64,000 nt of DNA from CAYPAV01 sp964408805 (GTDB lineage: Bacteria > Pseudomonadota > Alphaproteobacteria > UBA8366), in NCBI GenBank assembly GCA_964408805.1, contig CAYPAV010000010.1:127105-191104 (forward strand), in the 5' to 3' direction. This document shows, in pieces, positions 8,987 through 16,665 of this stretch (position 1 is the stretch's first letter; each line of letters opens with the position of its first letter). The translations under genes and the position numbers were made by a program. Under the pieces are notes generated by a model. That model did no database searches. It saw only the letters and a program-made list of their open reading frames with translations, and was not told the origin of the DNA.

Positions 8987-9751
8987 CTAGTCCGGCATGC
9001 CCGATTCCGCCGGCGTGTAGGGCCGAATATTGGTTGGCGTGACGATGAGTTCGGGCAGTGAGGAACGCGCCGGCATCAAGGCGATCATCCGAATTGCGTG
9101 GGCCATATCCTCGGGTTGGATGAACTGTGCCAGCACTTCGGGCGAGTATTTGACCTTTCGCCTCTCCATGATTGGCGTGTTCACGTCGTCCGGATGCACG
9201 CAGCAGGCGCGGATGCCGAATTTCCAGGCTTCCTGGGTCAACGATAGACTCATCCCGAGCATCCCGAACTTGGAGGCCGAATAGGCAATGCCGGCGGCGC
9301 CGCTGACCCGTTTTGCCGCGGTAGAGGCAACGTTAATCACCAACCCATCGTCCTGAGCGCGCATTGTCGGCATCACGGCCATAAACATGTTGAAGGCACC
9401 GGTTAGGTTTACGTCGATGACATGGTCCCAATCTTCCAGGGTGATTTCATCCAGCCTGCGGTTGGTGACATTCGTCCCCGCATTGTTGACCAGGATGTCA
9501 ATCCGTCCCTGTTTGGTCAGAATATCCGCCGAGACGGCTTGGACGTCCGCGCGCTTCGAAACGTCGAGCGGTGCCACGAGCGCGCTGCCACCCTTATCTT
9601 CGATTTCACCCGCGACCTGATCCAGCATTTCGCGCCGCCGCCCAAGTAGGACGACGCTGGCCCCGTCCGCGGCAAACATCAGCGCCGCCGCCTTGCCGAT
9701 GCCGGTGCCGGCACCGGTCACCCAGACGAATTTGCCGTCGAACACACCCAT
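8987..9751 (-). CDS. SDR family NAD(P)-dependent oxidoreductase
   Basis: 254 residues, the classical SDR length. It has the Rossmann motif TGAGTGIG near residue 13, NNAGTN, the catalytic Ser in INVAST, and YSASK (Tyr and Lys of the active site). A C-terminal segment (PARSSLPELIVTPT) is seen in many oxidoreductases of this group. A hydrolase gene ends 388 bp upstream on the same strand, so co-transcription is doubtful. The substrate is not predictable. Confidence 0.9.
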   Translation of the reverse strand: MGVFDGKFVWVTGAGTGIGKAAALMFAADGASVVLLGRRREMLDQVAGEIEDKGGSALVAPLDVSKRADVQAVSADILTKQGRIDILVNNAGTNVTNRRLDEITLEDWDHVIDVNLTGAFNMFMAVMPTMRAQDDGLVINVASTAAKRVSGAAGIAYSASKFGMLGMSLSLTQEAWKFGIRACCVHPDDVNTPIMERRKVKYSPEVLAQFIQPEDMAHAIRMIALMPARSSLPELIVTPTNIRPYTPAESGMPD

Positions 9752-9867
9752 CGATACCTCCGTCTAACGATTGAAGCCGTCACATGAAATGCAATAGCGC
9801 GTATAAGATGTTTCTTGCCACCGAGCGGACCCGACATAACACAAAATAACCGAGAATGTCGTGAAAG

Positions 9868-9960
9868 CCGTCGATTTCTAAAATTTCGAAATTCCCCAAT
9901 TCGATGTCCGGAGTTCGAGGCAAGGCAAAAGGAATATGAAACCGGCACTTTCGGCGGCTC
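9868..9960 (+). repeat. Degenerate intergenic repeat, copy A
   Basis: In the 388-bp gene-free gap 9752-10139, the stretch from GTCGATTTCT through TTTCGAAA to GATGTCCGGAGTTCGAGG aligns by eye with the other copies at 16.0-16.2 kb and 28.6-28.8 kb: same order of the CGATT, TTTCGA and TGTCCG-N-GAGG blocks. The rest of the gap shows no gene I can support. Confidence 0.4.
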
Positions 9961-10139
9961 GTGACCCTTGGCAGACGTTTTGCCCCCATGTTCGGATAGC
10001 GGCGAATTTACCTGCGGCGATCTCGACGGCATAGGATCGGAACGGCCCCAGGTGCCCCCAAAGTCACATCTCAAAAGCCCCCCCAGCGTCGATGAGCAAG
10101 GCTGAGTGGAAGCGCGGCGTCGTGAAGTAGATGGGCTCG

Positions 10140-10907
10140 CTATTCGGCCGCCTCCGCCAGGGCCGCGGGGGCGTTCGTCGCCATGAAGCCGCGGATGTGG
10201 CCCAGTGCGAGTTCTATCTTTCGGGCGTTTTCCTTCCAGGGGTAGAGGCTGACCTGCGCGTTCGGCGCCAGCAGGGCCGTCTCCATCGCCGCCGCATAGG
10301 GATGCGCCGGGATGTCGTCTGGCAGGACCAGCACCGGCGTCTGGCAGTTGCGCACGAAATCGCGGTCGACGGTGAACACGAAATCCGCCCGCTTCGTGTA
10401 CATGTTGTTGAGGTAGTCGGAGACCATCTCCATGGTGATCTCGGGCCGCCGCTTGCAAAACTCGGGCGCCCAGCCCGAAATGTTGTTTTGGTAGAAGATG
10501 TCCGGCACGTTGGAGCTATAGCCGCTCGGATGCACGAGCACCGCGGAGACGACGCGGTCGCCCGCGCGCTTCAGCAAGTTCCAGATCATCGGACCGCCGA
10601 TGCAGTAGCCCATCACCATGAACCGGTCGATCCCGAGATGGTCCATCAGGCCGAGCTGGTCGTCGGTAAAGCCATCCCATGTCCGCTCGATCTCGAGCGG
10701 GCCCTCCGACTGGCCGCCATTGGCGTTCCGCAGGTCCAGCGCGACGACACGGTAGGTGTCGCTGAATTCTTCCAGCGGATTGAAGGCATGGTTGTCGAGC
10801 CCCGCTATGGTCGCGTTCAGCCCGCCGCCGGGAATGACCAGCAGCGGAAAGCCGGAACCGGCCTCTTCGTAATGGGTCTTTACGGGACCGTTTTCATAGA
10901 TTGGCAT
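10140..10907 (-). CDS. Alpha/beta hydrolase with a Cys nucleophile motif
   Basis: 255 residues from the ATG at 10907; the upstream extension is out of family register. The nucleophile elbow reads GYCIGG, so Cys stands where most alpha/beta hydrolases have Ser. The other triad members appear present: Asp in VLVLPDDIP and His in ALGHIRGF. Cys nucleophiles are known in dienelactone hydrolases, but overall sequence here is closer to the general hydrolase fold (VIPGGGLNATI, VVALDLRNANGGQS). It is divergent from the GST gene, with a 158-bp shared upstream region. Confidence 0.8.
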   Translation of the reverse strand: MPIYENGPVKTHYEEAGSGFPLLVIPGGGLNATIAGLDNHAFNPLEEFSDTYRVVALDLRNANGGQSEGPLEIERTWDGFTDDQLGLMDHLGIDRFMVMGYCIGGPMIWNLLKRAGDRVVSAVLVHPSGYSSNVPDIFYQNNISGWAPEFCKRRPEITMEMVSDYLNNMYTKRADFVFTVDRDFVRNCQTPVLVLPDDIPAHPYAAAMETALLAPNAQVSLYPWKENARKIELALGHIRGFMATNAPAALAEAAE

Positions 10908-11065
10908 GGCGGTTCTCCTTTCCCGATGAGGTATACTGCGTTCGTTCAAGTGGTTCCACCCCACACAAGTACAATCGTATTTCTCAAAAAGGTTCCATTC
11001 GCCGCGACGGCACTACATATGATATCGCTGATCGCAGCCACGGCACCCGGAACGGAGTTCGCATA

Positions 11066-11935
11066 ATGACAAAGACCTATACGCCGCCGAAAGTCTGGAA
11101 ATGGGAAGGCCAGAAACAGGCGCGTTTTACCAGCATCAACCGCCCGATCGCGGGTGCGACCCACGACAAGGAACTGCCCGTCGGCAAGCATCCGCTGCAG
11201 CTCTATTCGCTCGGCACGCCGAACGGCGTGAAGGTCACGGTGTTGCTGGAGGAGCTACTGGCGCGGGGCCATGCGGGCGCCGAATACGATGCCTGGCTGA
11301 TCCGCATCGGCGACGGCGACCAGTTCGGCAGCGGCTTCGTCGCGGTGAACCCGAACTCCAAGATCCCGGCGCTGATGGACCACGGCACCAACCCGCCGAC
11401 CCGGATCTTCGAGTCCGGCGCGATGCTGTTGTATCTGGCCGAGAAATTCGGCGAATTCCTGCCGAGCGATCCGGCGCGGCGGCCGGAATGCTTGTCCTGG
11501 CTGTTCTGGCAGATGGGCAGCACCCCTTATGTCGGCGGCGGCTTCGGCCATTTCTACGCCTACGCGGACGAAAAATATCAATACCCCATCGACCGTTTCA
11601 CGATGGAGGCCAAGCGCCAACTCGACGTACTCGACCGGCGCCTGGCCGACAATCGCTATGTGTGCGGCGACGAATACACCATCGCCAATATGGCGATCTG
11701 GCCTTGGTATGGCGGGCTGGTCATCTTCGACCAGTACGGGGCGGAGGAGTTCCTCGACGCCCGGTCCTACGCCAATGTGCTGCGCTGGGCGGAGGAAATC
11801 CATGCCCGCGAGCCGGTCAAGCGCGGCCGCATGGTCAATCGTCTCCGCGGCGAACCGCACGAACAGCTCCGCGAACGCCACGACGCCGGAGATTTCGAAA
11901 CGAAGACGCAGGACAAGGTTGAGGCGGCGGACTGA
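11066..11935 (+). CDS. yghU: YghU-type glutathione S-transferase / disulfide-bond oxidoreductase
   Basis: 289 residues from the ATG at 11066, with ACGGAG eight bases upstream. The N-terminal thioredoxin-like domain (PLQLYSLGTPNGVKVTVLLE ... NPNSKIPAL ... IFESGAMLLYLAEKFG) and the all-alpha C-terminal domain (YICGDEYTIAN-like VCGDEYTIANMAIWPW) match YghU/YfcG Nu-class GSTs, which act with glutathione on disulfides and peroxides. The N-terminal extension TYTPPKVWKWE is also characteristic of YghU. Likely cytosolic. Confidence 0.9.
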   Translation: MTKTYTPPKVWKWEGQKQARFTSINRPIAGATHDKELPVGKHPLQLYSLGTPNGVKVTVLLEELLARGHAGAEYDAWLIRIGDGDQFGSGFVAVNPNSKIPALMDHGTNPPTRIFESGAMLLYLAEKFGEFLPSDPARRPECLSWLFWQMGSTPYVGGGFGHFYAYADEKYQYPIDRFTMEAKRQLDVLDRRLADNRYVCGDEYTIANMAIWPWYGGLVIFDQYGAEEFLDARSYANVLRWAEEIHAREPVKRGRMVNRLRGEPHEQLRERHDAGDFETKTQDKVEAAD

Positions 11936-12061
11936 AGGCGCGGCGCGGATGCTTAACCGAGCACCGACAACGTAAAAAATAGCCCTGTCTATACCCTATA
12001 CTGGCATTGTAAATCAGGCGGCGGCCTGGTCGGCAATGGCCGGACCGGGAGGAAAACCGCG

Positions 12062-12170
12062 ATCCGATTTTACGTCCGGAGCTGAAAGCCAAGCAGCTGT
12101 CGGCTCTTCCGCTCTTGAAAACGCCGTGAATCATGCCCGAAAGCCGGACGAAAGCGGACGGAAATCCCTG
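12062..12170 (+). repeat. Possible degenerate intergenic repeat, copy B
   Basis: The 377-bp gap 11936-12312 holds TTTTACGTCCGGAGCTGAA then AAGCAGCTGTCGG and, further on, GACGAAAGCGGACGG, echoing blocks in the copies at 16.0, 28.7 and 30.1 kb. Weaker than those copies. The rest of the gap shows no supported gene; the small AhpD-like gene begins at its end. Confidence 0.3.
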
Positions 12171-12312
12171 CTACCGACCCAATTCGGCTATTGGCCCATC
12201 CTACGTCCACGACCGATCTGTACTGATCTCGATCAATGCCGACCCGCGTCGGTTTTCATACCGTTCTTCGATCCCGCACCCGACGGAATGTCAGACCGCG
12301 AGGAACCGGAAG

Positions 12313-12540
12313 ATGGATGAACAGACCAAAGAGTTGGTCGCCATGGGTGCCGCCGCCGCTGCCAACTGCCATCCGTGCATGGATTATCATTTGGCTCGGT
12401 GCGACGAGCTCAAGATCTCACGGGAAGAGGTCGCGGCGGCAGTAAGGGTCGGTCTGATGGTAAACCGCGGCGCCGAGAGCGCGATCCGCAAGAAGTCGCG
12501 CGAACTGCTCGGCAAGGATTTCGAGACGGAGACCAATTGA
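12313..12540 (+). CDS. Small carboxymuconolactone decarboxylase / AhpD-like protein
   Basis: 75 residues. The core of a CMD/AhpD domain is present: KELVAMGAAAAANCHPCMDYHLA contains the redox CxxC (NCHPC) and the following His three residues on, as in AhpD-type alkylhydroperoxidases. The later helix REEVAAAVRVGLMVNRGAES also fits. I start at the ATG at 12313; the open frame extends 180 bp upstream but that part has no family similarity and overlaps repeat-like sequence. A nucleotide cyclase gene follows 29 bp downstream. Probably a small peroxidase-type thiol protein. Confidence 0.72.
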   Translation: MDEQTKELVAMGAAAAANCHPCMDYHLARCDELKISREEVAAAVRVGLMVNRGAESAIRKKSRELLGKDFETETN

Positions 12541-12569
12541 GCGTTACCCCTGATCATGACGCTTCGTGA

Positions 12570-13799
12570 ATGACACATTCGCAATCCAGCCCCGTCGCCG
12601 CTTGTTCTTCGGCCGGTCACATTTCCGAATGGCTGTTGGCCGAGGGCGCGAAAATTCCGACGGTCAAGGAGCTGATCGAACGGTTGAGTGCTCGTCTTGT
12701 CGATGAAGGGTTCCCGGTTTTTCGGTTGCTGATTTTGATCCGCAGCCTGCATCCGCAGGTCATGGGTCTTCGGTACGAATGGCGCCGGGATAGAGGAACC
12801 GTCACCGAGCAACTTCCACCGCACGGAATCCTCCGGAAATCGCAATATCTCGATAGTCCTATGTCGGCGATAATTGACGGCGATGTGCAGGTTATTCGAC
12901 GTCGGTTGGATACTTCCGATCCCCGGCTCGACTATCCCATACTGCGGGAACTTTTGGCGGAAGGAGCCACCGATTACGTCGCCATGCCGTTGACCTTCAC
13001 CGACGGCAAGATCAACGCCATTACAATCGCATCCGACCGCCAAGGCGGATTTTTGGACGACCAGCTGACTCGAATTTACGACATGTTGCCCGTGCTTTCC
13101 CTATTGCTGGAAAATCACTCGAGCCGCCGCACCGCCAGGACGTTGTTGGAAACTTATCTCGGCAAACATACCGGCGACATGGTTCTGGACGGGATGGTGA
13201 ATCGGGGGGACGGTGAAGAGATCCACGCCGTGATCTGGTATTGCGACCTGCGTGACTCGACTCACTTGGCGGAAACGCTGTCGTTGGACTCCTTTCTCGG
13301 AGTCCTTAACGACTATTTCGATTGCATGGCGGGGGCGGTCCTGGATCACGGTGGAGAGGTATTGCGATTCATCGGCGACGCTGCGCTGGCGATTTTCCCC
13401 ATCGGTGACACGTCCAAGATTCTCGAAGAGGCCTGCACGCCATCGGAAGGCGCGTGCAGACGTGCCATTGACGCCGCCAGGGATGCGCGGCAGCGGATTG
13501 GCGCGCTCAACAAACGGCGTCAAGAAGTAGGCGACACCCCTATCCGCTTCGGACTGGCTCTGCACGTGGGCGACGTTATGTACGGCAACATCGGTGTTCC
13601 ACGGCGTCTTGAATTCACGGTCATCGGAAAGGCGGCCAATGAAGCCGCGCGCCTGGAAGGAATGTGCAAGGAAGTGGGAGAGCCAATTCTAATTTCGTCC
13701 GCGTTCCCACGGTGCTTTCCGGGAGAAATGAGGTCGCTCGGCACACACTCATTGAGGGGGGTGAGCGAACCACAGGAAATCTTTGCCCTTACGCATTGA
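12570..13799 (+). CDS. Adenylate/guanylate cyclase, class III
   Basis: 409 residues. The C-terminal catalytic domain (~residues 210-400) has the metal-binding Asp in IWYCDLRDST and in RFIGDAALAIFP, and the nucleotide-proximal segment MYGNIGVPRRLEFTVIG with AANEAARLE. The N-terminal half (~residues 20-200) resembles the GAF-like sensory domain that precedes many alphaproteobacterial soluble cyclases. No membrane segment is evident. It is one of three cyclase sequences in the window (with the remnant at 15.9 kb and the large regulator at 36-39 kb). The signal sensed is unknown. Confidence 0.9.
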   Translation: MTHSQSSPVAACSSAGHISEWLLAEGAKIPTVKELIERLSARLVDEGFPVFRLLILIRSLHPQVMGLRYEWRRDRGTVTEQLPPHGILRKSQYLDSPMSAIIDGDVQVIRRRLDTSDPRLDYPILRELLAEGATDYVAMPLTFTDGKINAITIASDRQGGFLDDQLTRIYDMLPVLSLLLENHSSRRTARTLLETYLGKHTGDMVLDGMVNRGDGEEIHAVIWYCDLRDSTHLAETLSLDSFLGVLNDYFDCMAGAVLDHGGEVLRFIGDAALAIFPIGDTSKILEEACTPSEGACRRAIDAARDARQRIGALNKRRQEVGDTPIRFGLALHVGDVMYGNIGVPRRLEFTVIGKAANEAARLEGMCKEVGEPILISSAFPRCFPGEMRSLGTHSLRGVSEPQEIFALTH

Positions 13800-13929
13800 A
13801 CAAAACCCGGGCGAAGTTCAAACGGCATATCATAAGTCTGCGCCGGACTTCGCACTAAAGGTCAGCGGCGTTAAAGGTCTTTGCCTTCGAAGGTCGATGA
13901 TAGCCGACTTATTACTTTGGGGTAACGGA

Positions 13930-14085
13930 GTGACGATGTGTTGATTTTGTGGCGAATTGTCCCCAGCCAACCAGATCGCCATGTCCGGAATCTGGTGGAA
14001 AGAGGAGGAAATATTTCGCGGTCGAAAATGGCGGCACCCGGCCCAATCCGGACATTGGCGACGACAACCAGGCGTTCAACAACTG
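13930..14085 (+). repeat. Possible degenerate intergenic repeat, copy G
   Basis: In the 374-bp gap 13800-14173. Blocks GCCATGTCCGGAATCTGG, GGTCGAAAATGGCGGCACC and CAATCCGGACATTGGCGAC fall in the same order as the copy at 16.15-16.24 kb (TGATGTCCGAAGG, GGTCAAGAATGGCC, AAGCGGCCATTCGGCGAG). Alignment by eye only. Short open frames here have no recognisable product. Confidence 0.35.
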
Positions 14086-14173
14086 CAGAGCCGGCGGGCG
14101 GCGCTACCAAGTTATGGTATTCCTGATCTTGCAGCGCGTTGCAGAATGCCATGGGAAATCGTAGGAGAGCGGA

Positions 14174-15766
14174 ATGGAGAAGTTCGATGTCGTGATCGTC
14201 GGTGCCGGGTTCAGCGGCCTCTATTTGCTCTATCATCTCCGTAACGAGGGCTTCTCGGTCCGGCTTCTTGAGGCGCAATCAGGGCTTGGCGGAGTTTGGC
14301 AGGCCAACCGCTATCCCGGCGCCCGGGTCGACTCTCATGTGCCGAACTACGAGTACTCCTTAGAGGCGTGCTGGCGCGACTGGGTTTGGACCGAACGTTT
14401 TCCCGGTCGCGACGAACTGGTTCGCTACTTCGAGCACGTCGACCAGGCCCTTGACCTGGGCCGCGACATCGATCTGGAAACTCGGATCGAAACATGCCAC
14501 TTCGGCGGCGATGGCAACTGGACGATAACCGCCCATACTGGGCGCAGCTACGTATCTTCCTTTCTATTCATGTGCACAGGGTTCGGCGCCAAGCCGTACA
14601 CTCCCGAACTCCCCGGTCTCGCCAGCTTTGCCAGGACCTGCCACCATACCGCTATGTGGCCCGAAGAAGGCGTCGACTTTGCTGGCCGCCGGGTCGGCAT
14701 TATCGGAACCGGCGCCAGCGGCGTGCAGGTCGTCCAAGAGGCAGCGCATCAGGCCGAGCGTCTCGTCGTCTTCCAGCGTACGCCGGTCACCGCGCTGCCC
14801 ATGCAGCAGCGACAGCTCGACCCCGCGGCGCAAGCGGCCGAAAAGGGGGACTATCCGGAGATGTTCGAACGGCGAAATTCTCCGCCGGGTAACTTTTGCG
14901 ACATCATCCGACTGGATATCGGGGTTTTCGAAGCGACCGATGAGGCGCGAGAGGAGGTCTTCGAGACGGCTTGGCGGAAGGGCGGCTTCCATTTCTGGGT
15001 TGGCACTTTCAGCGATGTCCTGCTCGACGAAGCCGCCAATCGGGCCGCCTATGATTTCTGGCGCGATAAGACGCGCGCTCGGATCGACGATCCGGCCGTC
15101 GCCGATCTGTTGGCGCCGATCGAACCGCCTTATCCGTTCGGCACAAAGCGCCCTTCTCTCGAACAGGATTATTACGAGTGTTTCAATCTGCCCAACGTGG
15201 AGCTGGTCGATCTGCGATCGACACCGATCGAGAGCATCGTACCGAGTGGAGTGCGCACGAGCGAAGCCATGTTCGAACTCGATGTGCTGGTGCTGGCCAC
15301 CGGCTTCGATGCCAACACGGGCGGGCTTACCGCGATCGACATCCGCGGCCGCGACAATAACTCACTGGCCGGGGCCTGGTCCGATGGCGTCGACACTCAT
15401 CTCGGTATCGCAGTTCCCGGTTTTCCGAACATGCTGATGCTCTACGGACCCCAGAGCGCCACAGCATTTTGCAACGGGCCGACCTGCGCCGAGATTCAGG
15501 GAGACTGGGTGATCCGTCTACTCAAGCGAATGCGCGCCCGCGGCCAAAGCTTGGTCGAGACGACCGCCGAGATGGGGAACGCCTGGACGGCCCACCTCGC
15601 CGAATTGGCCGACAGCACCCTATTTGGTCGGACCGATTCCTGGTATATGGGCGCCAACATCCCCGGCAAGCATCGTCAGCTTCTCAACTATCCGAACAGC
15701 GATGACTATCGGGACCATTTACGGAACTGTGAGGCGAGCGGCTTCGAAGGGTTTGTGTTCCGATGA
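14174..15766 (+). CDS. Flavin-containing monooxygenase, Baeyer-Villiger type
   Basis: 530 residues, typical of type I Baeyer-Villiger monooxygenases. Residues ~8-20 hold the FAD Rossmann motif GAGFSGLYLLYHL. The second, NADPH-binding Rossmann motif is GIIGTGASGVQVVQ. Between them lies FARTCHHTAMWP, which fits the BVMO fingerprint FxGxxxHxxxW(P/D) except that Gly at the third position is Arg. The C-terminal ATGF block (VLATGFDANTGG) is also present. The family inserts oxygen next to ketones using FAD, NADPH and O2. The Gly-to-Arg change may affect activity. Confidence 0.9.
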   Translation: MEKFDVVIVGAGFSGLYLLYHLRNEGFSVRLLEAQSGLGGVWQANRYPGARVDSHVPNYEYSLEACWRDWVWTERFPGRDELVRYFEHVDQALDLGRDIDLETRIETCHFGGDGNWTITAHTGRSYVSSFLFMCTGFGAKPYTPELPGLASFARTCHHTAMWPEEGVDFAGRRVGIIGTGASGVQVVQEAAHQAERLVVFQRTPVTALPMQQRQLDPAAQAAEKGDYPEMFERRNSPPGNFCDIIRLDIGVFEATDEAREEVFETAWRKGGFHFWVGTFSDVLLDEAANRAAYDFWRDKTRARIDDPAVADLLAPIEPPYPFGTKRPSLEQDYYECFNLPNVELVDLRSTPIESIVPSGVRTSEAMFELDVLVLATGFDANTGGLTAIDIRGRDNNSLAGAWSDGVDTHLGIAVPGFPNMLMLYGPQSATAFCNGPTCAEIQGDWVIRLLKRMRARGQSLVETTAEMGNAWTAHLAELADSTLFGRTDSWYMGANIPGKHRQLLNYPNSDDYRDHLRNCEASGFEGFVFR

Positions 15767-15835
15767 ATGCTGGAAGTTGGCACTCTTCGGAAGAGTTGGC
15801 TGTTTCGCCAAACTTCCCGTTTCGGACCACAAGCC

Positions 15836-15979
15836 GACATCCTTCGTGCTGGTAGCAATCAAGCGCCGACGATGGGCATCCAGGGCCGGGTGGGTGTCCC
15901 GCTCAACGAGCTTAGTATAGCCCGCGATGTCGGCCATCAGCACGGCCGAAAGGCGCTTATTCCGATTGCCTTCCGACAC
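15836..15979 (-). pseudogene. Truncated class III cyclase remnant (N-terminus only)
   Basis: From a GTG at 15979 the minus strand reads SEGNRNKRLSAVLMADIAGY then TKLVERDTHPALDAHRRRLI, the unmistakable start of a class III cyclase catalytic domain (first metal Asp in MADIAGYT). After about 48 residues similarity stops and the frame continues through unrelated sequence to 15719, over the end of the monooxygenase gene. The rest of the cyclase domain is missing. It looks like a gene fragment left after deletion or rearrangement. Confidence 0.7.
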
Positions 15980-16015
15980 CCCTACCCATCGAATTCGATG
16001 AAATGAAGTAGGGGT
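15978..16015. repeat. Nested palindrome
   Basis: The 8-bp inverted repeat ACCCCTAC (15978-15985) / GTAGGGGT (16008-16015) encloses a perfect 14-bp palindrome CATCGAATTCGATG at 15987-16000. It lies at the start of the cyclase remnant. It could form a branched hairpin or be a regulator site or deletion scar. Confidence 0.55.
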
Positions 16016-16027
16016 TGGTGGTGAAGA

Positions 16028-16240
16028 ATTTCCAACTCGCGAATGCCGGCCTTTGGCTACACCCGGAAGAAATCGCCATAGCGGGTTTAGGTCCGGTCTT
16101 GAGGGAAAAGCTGCCGTCGATTCCTCGATTTTCGATAGGCGCTATATTGATGTCCGAAGGTTGAGGCAAAGCGGACGAAGTTTCTGATGGTCAAGAATGG
16201 CCGAAATTGACCCGAAGCGGCCATTCGGCGAGATACGCTG
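16028..16240 (+). repeat. Degenerate intergenic repeat, copy C (best copy)
   Basis: About 210 bp. It begins with GCGAATGCCGGCCTTTGGCT, then ACACCCGGAAGAAATC, GGTCCGGTCTTGAGG and GCCGTCGATTCC, and ends with TGACCCGAAGCGGCCATTCG. Its first part aligns with the reverse-strand copy E at 28.6-28.8 kb and its second part with copy D at 19.2-19.3 kb. One frame reads NAGLWLHPEEIAIAGLGPVL, parallel to NVRFWLHLEEINITDLRPEL in copy E, so the unit may descend from a coding sequence. No intact gene is present between 15980 and 16273. Confidence 0.6.
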
Positions 16241-16273
16241 TTCCCCTTGAATGCCTCGTCGGGATCTTCTTGC

Positions 16274-16642
16274 CTATTTACACTTGAACTTCCACTTCAA
16301 TGTCGCGAGCAGGCCGTCAACCGCGGGGATGTCGCGTTTACCGAAATTCTCGTGCGCCCAACGCATGAAGGCCCAACGAATCTCGTCGGCCCGATTGCCT
16401 TCGGGCGGCAAGCAAATCTTGTCCTTTTTCGCCAAACCGGCACGGATGTAGAGATCGGTGAACCCGGTGATGTATTGCTCGCATTCCATCTCCAGGACAG
16501 CGCCGCCCCGCGAATCGTTATCCCCTTCAACGCAAGGCTCCAGCAGGTCGCGGACCTTGTAATCGTCGGCCAGCGTGCCGGTACCGGATAGGGCGATTGC
16601 CATTGCGGCAGCGGCTCCGATGAGAGATGCGCGTCGTGGCAT
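16274..16642 (-). CDS. Rap1a/Tai-like secreted protein
   Basis: 122 residues. An N-terminal signal peptide (SLIGAAAAMAIALSGTGTLA, cleavage near LADD) directs it to the periplasm. The mature part follows the Rap1a/Tai pattern: an early Cys (LLEPCVEG), ECEQYITGFTD, CLPPEGNRADEIRWAF, and a closing Cys (KWKFKCK), giving two likely disulfides. Rap1a-family proteins include type VI secretion immunity proteins, but many members have no known partner. It follows the multiheme cytochrome gene by 23 bp on the same strand, so they may be co-transcribed. Confidence 0.7.
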   Translation of the reverse strand: MPRRASLIGAAAAMAIALSGTGTLADDYKVRDLLEPCVEGDNDSRGGAVLEMECEQYITGFTDLYIRAGLAKKDKICLPPEGNRADEIRWAFMRWAHENFGKRDIPAVDGLLATLKWKFKCK

Positions 16643-16665
16643 TTTTGATCCTCCTCGCCGACCCC

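Noticed and set aside
13871..14278. 135-aa minus-strand frame between the cyclase and monooxygenase genes
   Set aside because: No family pattern, no ribosome site, and it overlaps the start of the monooxygenase gene; the region instead matches the degenerate repeat.
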